6,950 bases of DNA from NCBI GenBank assembly GCA_005883775.1, contig VBEU01000147.1, forward strand, positions 1 to 6,950, written 5' to 3'. The DNA comes from Chloroflexota bacterium. GTDB taxonomy: Bacteria > Chloroflexota > Limnocylindria > P2-11E. The position numbers and the translations under genes are program-made. Each line of letters opens with the position of its first letter. Within the stretch, counting starts at the first letter, position 1. Shown in pieces: positions 1-6,055 of the stretch. The notes below the pieces were generated by a model that worked only from the letters and a program-made list of their open reading frames with translations, was not told where the DNA came from and did no database searches.

Positions 1-21
1 CCAGAACTGGACCCTGCGCCT

Positions 22-288
22 CTAGCGGCGCCCTCGAGCTCCTCCGCCGAGCACTCCGATGTCCACGAGGAACCCGACGGCGATCACGAGAAGGCCGACG
101 CCATTTGCCCCGCCGAGTTCGTTCTGCGCGATCGCCCACGCGATCGTCGTCCACGGAAGGAACACGAAACCGAGAAGGGGAAGGAGCAACCCGTCGAAGG
201 CGCGGCTCAGGTAGTTCGTGAAGAGCCACAGAAGGAAGATGACCAAGCGCGGCCCAAGGAACGCCAGCAGTGCCAGGACGCAACACAT
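22..288 (-). CDS. Small three-helix membrane protein, function unknown
   Basis: This 88-residue hydrophobic protein has three likely membrane helices, at about residues 3-25, 33-54 and 62-80, followed by a short basic tail (GARGRR). The segment around residues 25-53, with NYLSRAFDGLLLPLLGF and then a PWTT motif, resembles small uncharacterised membrane proteins that I associate with Actinobacteria and Chloroflexota; I cannot name a family or function. The start is well fixed: ATG at 286-288 is the only start codon available, because an in-frame TGA lies at 304-306. No Shine-Dalgarno sequence is visible just upstream, so initiation may be leaderless or SD-independent. The gene is divergent from the aconitase-like gene, with a 52-base gap holding a perfect inverted repeat. 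I am fairly sure that it is a real gene and unsure of its role. Confidence 0.75.
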   Translation of the reverse strand: MCCVLALLAFLGPRLVIFLLWLFTNYLSRAFDGLLLPLLGFVFLPWTTIAWAIAQNELGGANGVGLLVIAVGFLVDIGVLGGGARGRR

Positions 289-297
289 CGGTGCCGC

Positions 298-334
298 ATG
301 GTGTCACAAGCGGGGAAGCGAAGCGTGACACCAT
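298..334. promoter_or_regulatory. Perfect 10-bp inverted repeat in the divergent gene gap
   Basis: The arms ATGGTGTCAC (298-307) and GTGACACCAT (325-334) are exact reverse complements separated by 17 bases. The spacer contains three AAGC copies (308-311, 316-319, 321-324). The repeat sits between divergent genes, 10 bases upstream of the leftward ATG and 6 bases upstream of the rightward GTG at 341. It could be a dyad operator controlling both genes, or a stem-loop in a leader RNA. There is no T-run, so a terminator is unlikely. I see no convincing -10 or -35 hexamers around it, and its role is inference. Confidence 0.5.
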
Positions 335-340
335 TGAGGC

Positions 341-2413
341 GTGCAGGTGATCGAGCGAGCGCGCCTCATTCCCGGCGCGCAGGTCAGCGATGCTCGGGCA
401 GCCGAGCGCTCGCCAGGAGCCGGCGAGGGCAAGGTGATCCGCGGGAAGGCCCTCATCTTCTGGGATCCCAAGGTCCCGGGGAGGAAGCTCGACGCCATCG
501 ACACGGACCAGATCACGCCGGCCGACGACTGCGTCTCGGAGAGCCTCGATACGCTCGACGCGCGGTGGAAGGCGGGCTCGTTTCGCTACCTCATGCCGAA
601 CTTCCGCGAACGCGTTCACCGCGGCGAGACCTTCGTCATCGCCGGCGACCGCTTCGCGATCGGGAGCTCCCGCGAAATGAGCCCCGCCGGCCTCAAGGGC
701 GTCGCCGATGAAGCCGGAGTCGAGATGGTCATCGTCTGCGGCGCGGCGATGGGCGACATCTTCCGCCGCAACGCGCTCAACCTCGGACTCACCGTGATCC
801 AGAGCCGCGAGGCCGTCGAGGACGCGCAAGAAGGCGACGCGCTCTCGTTCGATTCCAAAACGAGAAAGCTGACAAACGAGACCCGCGGCAAGACGTACGA
901 GCCGGCGGCCCTCTCGCCGCAGGAGGAAGAGATCCGCCGCTCCGGCGGGATCATCAAGATCGGCCGCCGCGAGTTCGCTGATTCGGTGCGGCGCGCGCCG
1001 GAGATCACATGGCCGGACGCCGCCACTGCGCGCAGGCTCACATCGACGGAGCAGATCCTTTGGGCGCATCGGGTCGACAAGGACGCCGAGGTGCGGCCCG
1101 GCGCGACGCTCCGCGTGTACGCCGACCTTTTACCCGCCTCGGATGGGACCGCGCCCTTCTCGATCCACACGTTCAACGAGATCACCGGCGGCGACACGAT
1201 CCGCCCGCGCCAGATCGCGATCGCGAACGACCACTTCGTCTTCAACCATCGCGAGGCCGACGACAAGCAGACCGGCATCGGCCGCGAGTTCGCTGAGCGA
1301 CACGGGATAGGGTCGCCGTACTACGCCACGCCGGGCGACGGGATCTTCCACTTCTACTTCCCCGAGCAGAAGCTTGTCCTTCCGGGAGCGCTCATCCCCG
1401 GCGCGGATTCGCACAGCCGCGCGTACGGCGCGTATGGCGCGCTCGGGTACGGCGTGGGCTCGACCACGCTTGGGTTCGGCTGGGCGACGGGCTACGTGTA
1501 CTTCACCGTCGCGAAGCAGCGCCGCGTGGTGTTCGCGGGAAAGCTCCAGCCGTGGGTGAGCGGCAAGGACGTTGTCCTCGCGCTCCTCGCGCGATGGGGG
1601 CAGAAGCAGTCGCAGGGCATGAGCGTCGAGTTCGTCGACGGCGGCAAGCAGCTGCCGATGAGCTACCGCAACACGATCGCGAACATGATGGCCGAGGGCG
1701 AAGCGCTGAACGGCATCTTCGCGCCGGACGAGCTCACCTACGCGTGGTATCGCGAGAAGGGCGCCACGGACCTTCCCTACCCGCGATTCGCGCCGGGCGT
1801 GGACGCGCGATACGAGATCGACGAGACGCTCGATCTCTCCGAGGTCGTCCCACTCATCGCGAAACCGTTCAGTCCGGCAAACGCGTTCCCGGCGACGGAG
1901 GTCGCGCGCGAGCGCCTGAGCTTCGACAAGGCGTTTATCGGCTCGTGCACGAACGGTGGATACGGCGATCTGCTCGAGGCGGCCCTCGTTCTGCGCGCGG
2001 CGCGCGCGAAGGGAACGTCCCGCGCGGTCAAGGAGTTCGTCGTCTTCCCCGGCTCGGGCGGCGTGAAGCGCGATATCGAGAAGACGGATCCGCGACTCGG
2101 CGGCGAGTCGATCGCCGACGTCTTCCGCGCCGCCGGCGCCGAGATCCGGGAGTCCTGGTGCGGGCCGTGTTTCGGTCAGGGCCCCGACGCCCTGCGGAAG
2201 GGCGAGAGCGCGATCACCTCCTTCAACCGCAACTGGACAAACCGCATGGGCGTCGGCGGCCTGGGGTACCTCGCGAGCCCCGCGGTCGTCGCGTCGTCCG
2301 CCCTGCTCGGCTACATGGCTCGTTCCGTTCACCAGCCATGGGGAAGAACGCAAGTAACGGAGACGGTCTTGTCGACTATCTGGTGCGCGTCATGTTCCTC
2401 ACGGTCATCCTGA
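341..2413 (+). CDS. Aconitase-superfamily hydratase with N-terminal swivel domain
   Basis: Predicted [4Fe-4S] hydratase isomerising a di- or tricarboxylic acid; substrate uncertain. Residues about 30-215 form the LeuD-like swivel domain: IDTDQITP (53-60), GSSREMSP (108-115, with the active-site Ser and Arg) and DIFRRNALNLGL (139-150). Residues about 235-663 form the catalytic part: D297-H298, H337, GADSHS (354-359), NMMAEGE (448-454), cluster cysteines C536 (GSCTN), C607 and C610 (CGPCFGQ), and SFNRNWTNR (627-635). All are recognisable against aconitase active-site positions. CGPCxGQ is aconitase-like; LeuC enzymes have CSMCLGMNPD. The order swivel-then-large is opposite to AcnA and recalls AcnB without its HEAT-like domain. 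An in-frame TGA at 335-337 limits the N-terminus to GTG 341 or 347. GTG 434, preceded by GAGGG (425-429), would begin exactly at the domain and may be the true start. The last 27 residues run past the usual end and overlap the next gene. Confidence 0.88.
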   Translation: MQVIERARLIPGAQVSDARAAERSPGAGEGKVIRGKALIFWDPKVPGRKLDAIDTDQITPADDCVSESLDTLDARWKAGSFRYLMPNFRERVHRGETFVIAGDRFAIGSSREMSPAGLKGVADEAGVEMVIVCGAAMGDIFRRNALNLGLTVIQSREAVEDAQEGDALSFDSKTRKLTNETRGKTYEPAALSPQEEEIRRSGGIIKIGRREFADSVRRAPEITWPDAATARRLTSTEQILWAHRVDKDAEVRPGATLRVYADLLPASDGTAPFSIHTFNEITGGDTIRPRQIAIANDHFVFNHREADDKQTGIGREFAERHGIGSPYYATPGDGIFHFYFPEQKLVLPGALIPGADSHSRAYGAYGALGYGVGSTTLGFGWATGYVYFTVAKQRRVVFAGKLQPWVSGKDVVLALLARWGQKQSQGMSVEFVDGGKQLPMSYRNTIANMMAEGEALNGIFAPDELTYAWYREKGATDLPYPRFAPGVDARYEIDETLDLSEVVPLIAKPFSPANAFPATEVARERLSFDKAFIGSCTNGGYGDLLEAALVLRAARAKGTSRAVKEFVVFPGSGGVKRDIEKTDPRLGGESIADVFRAAGAEIRESWCGPCFGQGPDALRKGESAITSFNRNWTNRMGVGGLGYLASPAVVASSALLGYMARSVHQPWGRTQVTETVLSTIWCASCSSRSS

Positions 2414-2469
2414 TCGTCGCGCTCGCGGTGCTCGGGAACCAGGTCGCCACCGTCCTTCATCACCTGTAG
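2338..2469 (+). CDS. Flp-type mini-pilin-like small membrane protein
   Basis: This 43-residue peptide has a short polar head (MGKNASNG), one hydrophobic helix (about residues 15-36) and a tail ending LGNQVATVLHHL. Flp (type IVb) prepilins carry a G/xxxxEY cleavage motif followed by a helix and often an LG-x-x-hydrophobic tail; Chloroflexota versions often read GLVEY. Here G8 is followed by DGLV and then D13-Y14, so the motif is intact apart from Asp replacing Glu. The start ATG lies 76 bases inside the preceding gene, in another frame, with no clear Shine-Dalgarno sequence. The pilin-like pattern in this frame, compared with the featureless enzyme tail in the other, supports this reading. No Tad assembly or prepilin peptidase gene is in the window, so it may be an orphan pilin or simply a small membrane peptide. 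Confidence 0.6.
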   Translation: MGKNASNGDGLVDYLVRVMFLTVILIVALAVLGNQVATVLHHL

Positions 2470-2525
2470 CGGCCGACCTGTCGAGCGTCCGACCGTTCGG
2501 CACGGCGCGTGCGGTTCCGTCACGC

Positions 2526-2942
2526 GTGGAAGAAAGACCGCCACGCGTCGATCCCGACGCGACCGCGCAGCTCGAGCGGCCGCCGGCCGAAGCGAACGCG
2601 GCGCCGGCACCCTCACGTCCCGCCGCGGTGCGGCGGCCGGCGGACCGCTGGTCGACCGTCTTCACGGTCTTCGCGGCGGTCGCCCTCGTCGCGCTGCTCC
2701 TTCTTGGCGCCGCCGTGATCTCGTCGCAGCAGGTCGCGGCACCATCCGCGAGCCCATCGTCATCACCCTCGCCTTCCTCAAGCGCATCGCCGTCCACCTC
2801 GATCACGCCGATTCCGCGCACCAACGCGCCAAGCGTCACACCGATCCCGCTGACGCCGGTTCCGACGCAGACGCTCCCGCTCACGCCGGTCCCGACCGTC
2901 GCGCCATCGGTACCGCTGACGCCCGTTCCGACGCGGACCTAG
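2526..2942 (+). CDS. Single-pass membrane protein with Pro/Ser/Thr-rich outer tail
   Basis: This 138-residue protein has no recognisable enzymatic domain. Residues 1-43 are polar and rich in Pro, Ala and Arg, with basic residues just before the helix (RRPADRW, 36-42). Residues about 44-66 form one membrane helix. Residues 73-93 are Ser/Pro-rich, and residues 94-138 are Thr/Pro-rich with three exact PLTPVPT copies. The positive-inside rule puts the N-terminus in the cytoplasm and the Pro/Thr tail outside, where such tails often act as extended or glycosylated wall-spanning spacers; that role is inference. The GTG start has no clear ribosome site, and the frame stays open upstream, so the true start could be earlier (for example CTG 2478). 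It lies 56 bases after the pilin-like gene on the same strand. Low complexity makes the gene less certain than its neighbours. Confidence 0.6.
   Translation: MEERPPRVDPDATAQLERPPAEANAAPAPSRPAAVRRPADRWSTVFTVFAAVALVALLLLGAAVISSQQVAAPSASPSSSPSPSSSASPSTSITPIPRTNAPSVTPIPLTPVPTQTLPLTPVPTVAPSVPLTPVPTRT
2847..2933 (+). repeat. Three 21-base repeats encoding PLTPVPT
   Basis: Copies at 2847-2867, 2877-2897 and 2913-2933 each encode PLTPVPT, with start-to-start spacings of 30 and 36 bases. The copies differ at a few bases, mostly third positions (gtt/gtc, ctg/ctc, acg/acc), while the peptide is unchanged, which suggests that the protein repeat is what is conserved. Related TPIP and TPIPL segments precede the array at residues 94-109 of the protein. 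Confidence 0.75.
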
Positions 2943-3128
2943 CTAACGGCGGCGGCTGTCGTTGGGCGGATTGGGGGCGACCGCGTCGCCACCCTTCTTG
3001 CTGATGAGATGGAGGCGATCGGTGTGCTCCTCGAGCTCCGCGGGTGTCTTGAAGCTCTGACCGCACTCCCGGCACTTGAGATCCAACATGTTCGGCGGTC
3101 GCTGCAGAGTGGATGCCGCGTGAGTCAT
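2943..3128 (-). CDS. Small C2H2 zinc-finger protein
   Basis: This 61-residue protein contains one classic C2H2 finger: C19-x2-C22-x12-H35-x4-H40, with the hydrophobic positions F26 and L32 in place (KCRECGQSFKTPAELEEH). The finger codons span about 3009-3074. The rest is polar, with a basic end (NDSRRR). Such free-standing single fingers occur in some bacteria and archaea; they may bind DNA, RNA or protein, and the sequence does not say which. The start ATG (3126-3128) shares an ATGA overlap with the stop of the upstream LLM enzyme and has GAGG at 3132-3135 just before it, so translational coupling is likely and supports this start. An internal Met14, just before the finger, is a possible alternative. 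It is the last gene of the leftward operon, and its TAG directly abuts the convergent gene's stop. Confidence 0.8.
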   Translation of the reverse strand: MTHAASTLQRPPNMLDLKCRECGQSFKTPAELEEHTDRLHLISKKGGDAVAPNPPNDSRRR

Positions 3129-4042
3129 TTGCCTCGCAACGCCGCGACGACAGGGCCGAAGGCTCTCATGGCCCTTCCCGGAAGCGCGATGTAGCTGATC
3201 CCCAGGCGCTCGCGCTGGCGGAGGAGATCCTCGACGAGCGACGAGCGCGAGCCGTACATCAGGAACGGTGACTCAGCAACGGCGGTGACGGCCGATTTGA
3301 GGCGGGCGGTGAGCGCGCCGACGATCGACCGCGCGGCATCGGTCACAGCGGCGTCGAAGACGATCACGTTGAGCTCGAGCTCGGAGAAGCGCGGCGCCCG
3401 GCGGAGCATCGCGATCCGCTTCTCGACGGATTCGGTCGCGAGCGAGCGAAGGGTCGACACGCCTATCGGATCGAGCGCCGGCACGAGTGCGACGATCTGG
3501 GCCTCGCGGGCCGCGATCCGGAGCATGCGCGGGCCGTTCGCGCCGATCATGAGTGGGGGGTGCGGACGCTGCGTCGGTCGTGGCCGGACCATCGCGTCGC
3601 GGACGCGGTAGTGCGGCCCTTCGTGCGTCACCTTCTCCTCCGTCCAGAGGCGTTTGATCAGAGCGACCGCTTCTTCCATCCGATCGACGCGAACCTTCGC
3701 GGTGTCGTAGGGCATACCGAGCTGCTGGTAGTCGCGCTTGTTCCAGCCGGCGCCAATCCCGAACTCGAGGCGACCGCCCGAAAGCAGGTCGAGCGTCGTC
3801 GCCTCTTTGGCCAGCATCACGGGATTCCGGTAATCGTTCGCGAACACGAAGCTACCGACACGCAGTGTCGTCGTCGCGTCGGCGATCGCGGTCAGCGCCG
3901 CGACCGGCGCGAGCTGATCGGTGATGTGATCGGGCATGAGGAGGGTGTCGTAACCAAGTCCCTCGGCGCGGCGCGCGACCTCCCGCCAGTGTTCTGCGTC
4001 CCGGCCACGCTCGGCATTGGCGGCGAAGCGAAACGGGCGCAC
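3125..4042 (-). CDS. LLM-class F420-dependent oxidoreductase
   Basis: This 305-residue protein is a luciferase-like TIM-barrel enzyme, cytoplasmic and predicted to use coenzyme F420 as hydride carrier; the substrate is unknown. The N-terminus (MRPFRFAANAERG), the LMPDHITDQLAP segment (35-46), SFVFANDYRNPVMLAKE (64-80), TLDLLSGGRLEFGIGAGW (83-100) and PRPTQRPHPPLMIGANG (154-170) fit the F420-dependent subgroup that I recall as the MSMEG_2516 family (TIGR03621). His39 and the GAGW loop lie where LLM enzymes line the cofactor site. Length is typical. The start is GTG (4040-4042), chosen because the family N-terminus begins there; no strong ribosome site is seen. It lies 23 bases after leuD and overlaps the zinc-finger gene by four bases. 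FMN use instead of F420 cannot be excluded from sequence alone. Confidence 0.9.
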   Translation of the reverse strand: MRPFRFAANAERGRDAEHWREVARRAEGLGYDTLLMPDHITDQLAPVAALTAIADATTTLRVGSFVFANDYRNPVMLAKEATTLDLLSGGRLEFGIGAGWNKRDYQQLGMPYDTAKVRVDRMEEAVALIKRLWTEEKVTHEGPHYRVRDAMVRPRPTQRPHPPLMIGANGPRMLRIAAREAQIVALVPALDPIGVSTLRSLATESVEKRIAMLRRAPRFSELELNVIVFDAAVTDAARSIVGALTARLKSAVTAVAESPFLMYGSRSSLVEDLLRQRERLGISYIALPGRAMRAFGPVVAALRGK

Positions 4043-4065
4043 GACCCGACGCTATCGCACTATCG

Positions 4066-4653
4066 CTAGCGGACGCGAGGCAGCCACTCCGCGCGCTTGG
4101 CCTCGAATGCCGCGATGTCACTCTCGTGGCGCAGCGTGAGCGCAATATCGTCGAGGCCCTCAAGCAGGTACGTCTGAAAGAAGTCCGCGAGCGCGAATGG
4201 CGCCTCCAATCCGGGTGCGGCAACCGTCCGCTGCGCGACGTCGACCGTGATGGTGGTGCCGGCATCCGCCTTGACGGCGGCGAGCAGCCGCGACACGGCA
4301 TCGGACTCGAGCTCGACCGGGACGAGGCCGTTCTTGATCGCGTTGCTTTTGAAGATATCGGCGATCGTCGGCGCAATGACGGCGCGAAACCCAGACTCGC
4401 GAAGCGCCCAGACCGCGTGCTCACGCGACGACCCGCAGCCAAAGTTCGCGCCGGCGATCAGGATCTTGGCCCCGCGATAGCGGTCGTCGTTGAGCACGAA
4501 CGACGGATCCTTACGCCACGCCTCGAAGAGGCCGAGCGCGTAGCCGGTGCGCTCGATCCGCTTCAACCAGTGGCTCGGGATGATCTGGTCGGTGTCGACA
4601 TTGGCGCGCTCGAGCGGGAGCGCTCGACCGGTGACGATGCGGGTCGGCTCCAT
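4066..4653 (-). CDS. leuD: 3-isopropylmalate dehydratase small subunit
   Basis: LeuD supplies the swivel domain of the LeuCD isomerase, which converts 2-isopropylmalate to 3-isopropylmalate through 2-isopropylmaleate in leucine biosynthesis. Its 195 residues match the long bacterial LeuD type (about 200). Visible motifs are NVDTDQIIP (18-26), GANFGCGSSREHA (68-80, with the active-site Ser and Arg), DIFKSNAIKNGL (99-110) and the C-terminal TYLLEGLDDIALTL (161-174). Archaeal-type LeuD and LysU homologues are shorter, near 165 residues, which argues against a homoaconitase role. The ATG follows the leuC stop with no gap (TAG then ATG), so termination-reinitiation coupling is likely and would help keep the subunits equal. 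The 23 bases after its stop hold a short direct repeat (ctatcgc at 4052-4058 and 4060-4066) of doubtful meaning. Confidence 0.96.
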   Translation of the reverse strand: MEPTRIVTGRALPLERANVDTDQIIPSHWLKRIERTGYALGLFEAWRKDPSFVLNDDRYRGAKILIAGANFGCGSSREHAVWALRESGFRAVIAPTIADIFKSNAIKNGLVPVELESDAVSRLLAAVKADAGTTITVDVAQRTVAAPGLEAPFALADFFQTYLLEGLDDIALTLRHESDIAAFEAKRAEWLPRVR

Positions 4654-6039
4654 CTACAGGTCCGCCGGCAGCGCGAAGTGTCCGGCGATCGCGGTCGCGG
4701 CCGCGACAGTGGGCGAAACGAGATGCGTGCGTCCGCCGGGGCCCTGCCGGCCTTCGAAGTTGCGATTCGACGTCGAAGCGCAGCGCTCGCCGGGCCGGAG
4801 CACGTCCGGGTTCATGCCGAGGCACATCGAGCAGCCCGCGTCGCGCCACTCGAAACCCGCGTCACGGAAGATGCGGTCGAGACCCTCGCGCTCCGCGTCC
4901 GCTTTCACGCGCATCGATCCGGGCACGACGAGCGCGCGCAGGCCGGAGCGGACCTTGCGGCCACGAACGACCTCGCTCGCGAGGCGCAGGTCCTCGAGTC
5001 GGGCATTCGTGCACGAGCCGATGAACACGGCATCCACCACGATCTCGCGCACCGGCGTCCCTGGGACCAGCTCCTGGTAACGCAGCGCGCGGCGCGCGCT
5101 CTCGCGCGCGTCCGCCGGAAGGCGGTCGGGGTCGGGCACCGCGCCGTCGATCGTCACCGACTGCGCGGGATTCGTGCCCCACGTGACGTACGGACGGAGC
5201 GTGCTCGCATCGATCGTGATCTCACGATCGAAGCTCGCGCCGGCGTCGGTCGCGAGCGATCGCCAATCGTCGAGAGCGTTTTCCCAGAGCGCGCCCTTCG
5301 GCGCGAACGGCCGGCCCTCGAGCCAGGCGAACGTGACGTCGTCGGGCGCGACCATACCCGCGCGGGCGCCTGCCTCGATCGACATATTGCAGATCGTGAG
5401 GCGGCCCTCTATCGAGAGCGCGCGGATCGCGGTACCGCGGTACTCGATCACCTTGCCGGTCCCCCCGGCTGTCCCGATCCGCGCGATGATGCCGAGGATC
5501 ACGTCCTTCGCCGCGCAATCCGCCGGCAGCACGCCCTCCACGGTGACCGCCATCGTGCCCGGCTTCGTCTGCACGATCGTCTGCGTCGCGAGCACGTGCT
5601 CGATCTCGCTCGTACCGATGCCCCAGGCGAGCGCACCGAGGGCGCCGTGCGTCGAGGTGTGGCTATCGCCGCAGACGATCGTCATGCCAGGTTGCGTGAG
5701 ACCAAGCTGCGGCGAGATGACGTGCACGATGCCCTGGTTCGGATCGCCGGTCGGGTAGCAGCGGACGCCGAACTCGCGCGCGTTGCGCGCCATCGCCTCG
5801 ATCTGGCGCGCGGAGATGTCCTCGGCCGGCTCGTCGTTCGTGGGAACGTTGTGGTCCATCGTCGCGAGCGTGAGGTCGGGCCTGCGGACACGCCGCTTCG
5901 AAAGACGCAGGCCCTCGAAGGCCTGCGGGCTCGTCACCTCGTGCACCAGGTGCAGATCGACATACAGAAGGTCGGGCTCTCCCCCGGCGCGCCGGACGAC
6001 GTGCCGCTCCCAGACCTTCTCGCTGAGGGTGCTGCTCAT
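4654..6039 (-). CDS. leuC: 3-isopropylmalate dehydratase large subunit
   Basis: LeuC is the [4Fe-4S] catalytic subunit partnering LeuD in the second step of leucine biosynthesis. Its 461 residues are close to the usual 465 or so of the bacterial type. The N-terminus (MSSTLSEKVWERHVV) is typical, followed by YVDLHLVHEVTSPQAFEGL (26-44), ATMDHNVPT (59-67), CGDSHTSTHGALGALAWGIG (123-142), NMSIEAGARAG (218-228), cluster cysteines C343 (FIGSCTN), C403 and C406 (GCSMCLGMNPD), and STSNRNFEGRQG (422-433). All key motifs are intact and nothing is broken. The ATG at 6037-6039 is set by the family N-terminus; the 16 bases before it show no clear Shine-Dalgarno sequence. It follows the aminotransferase gene by 16 bases and abuts leuD, so all three are probably on one transcript. 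Confidence 0.97.
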   Translation of the reverse strand: MSSTLSEKVWERHVVRRAGGEPDLLYVDLHLVHEVTSPQAFEGLRLSKRRVRRPDLTLATMDHNVPTNDEPAEDISARQIEAMARNAREFGVRCYPTGDPNQGIVHVISPQLGLTQPGMTIVCGDSHTSTHGALGALAWGIGTSEIEHVLATQTIVQTKPGTMAVTVEGVLPADCAAKDVILGIIARIGTAGGTGKVIEYRGTAIRALSIEGRLTICNMSIEAGARAGMVAPDDVTFAWLEGRPFAPKGALWENALDDWRSLATDAGASFDREITIDASTLRPYVTWGTNPAQSVTIDGAVPDPDRLPADARESARRALRYQELVPGTPVREIVVDAVFIGSCTNARLEDLRLASEVVRGRKVRSGLRALVVPGSMRVKADAEREGLDRIFRDAGFEWRDAGCSMCLGMNPDVLRPGERCASTSNRNFEGRQGPGGRTHLVSPTVAAATAIAGHFALPADL

Positions 6040-6055
6040 GCGAAAAGTATCGTCG

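Noticed and set aside
298..334. Inverted repeat as a transcription terminator
   Set aside because: It has no following T-run on either strand and lies between divergent start codons, not after a gene end.
298..711. An ATG-started rightward frame over the N-terminus of the aconitase-like gene
   Set aside because: It begins inside the inverted repeat and runs out of frame with the swivel-domain motifs, giving an Arg-rich shadow.
1130..2353. A 407-codon leftward open frame opposite the aconitase-like gene
   Set aside because: The opposite strand carries all aconitase motifs; this translation is a low-complexity Arg/Leu/Ala-rich shadow with no recognisable domain.
2405..2884. A 159-codon leftward frame opposite the Pro-rich membrane protein
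   Set aside because: Its Gly/Val/Ser/Thr-rich translation mirrors the repeats on the other strand. The rightward frame has a coherent helix and tail, so it is preferred, although neither is certain.
4052..4066. Short direct repeat ctatcgc-a-ctatcgc near the leuD stop
   Set aside because: Two 7-base copies partly inside the leuD stop codon are too short to claim a regulatory site; noted only as a possibility.
4066..6039. Possibility that leuCD encode homoaconitase (LysT/LysU) of the lysine pathway
   Set aside because: Lengths (461 and 195) and motifs match the bacterial LeuC/LeuD type rather than the shorter archaeal/Thermus homoaconitase type.
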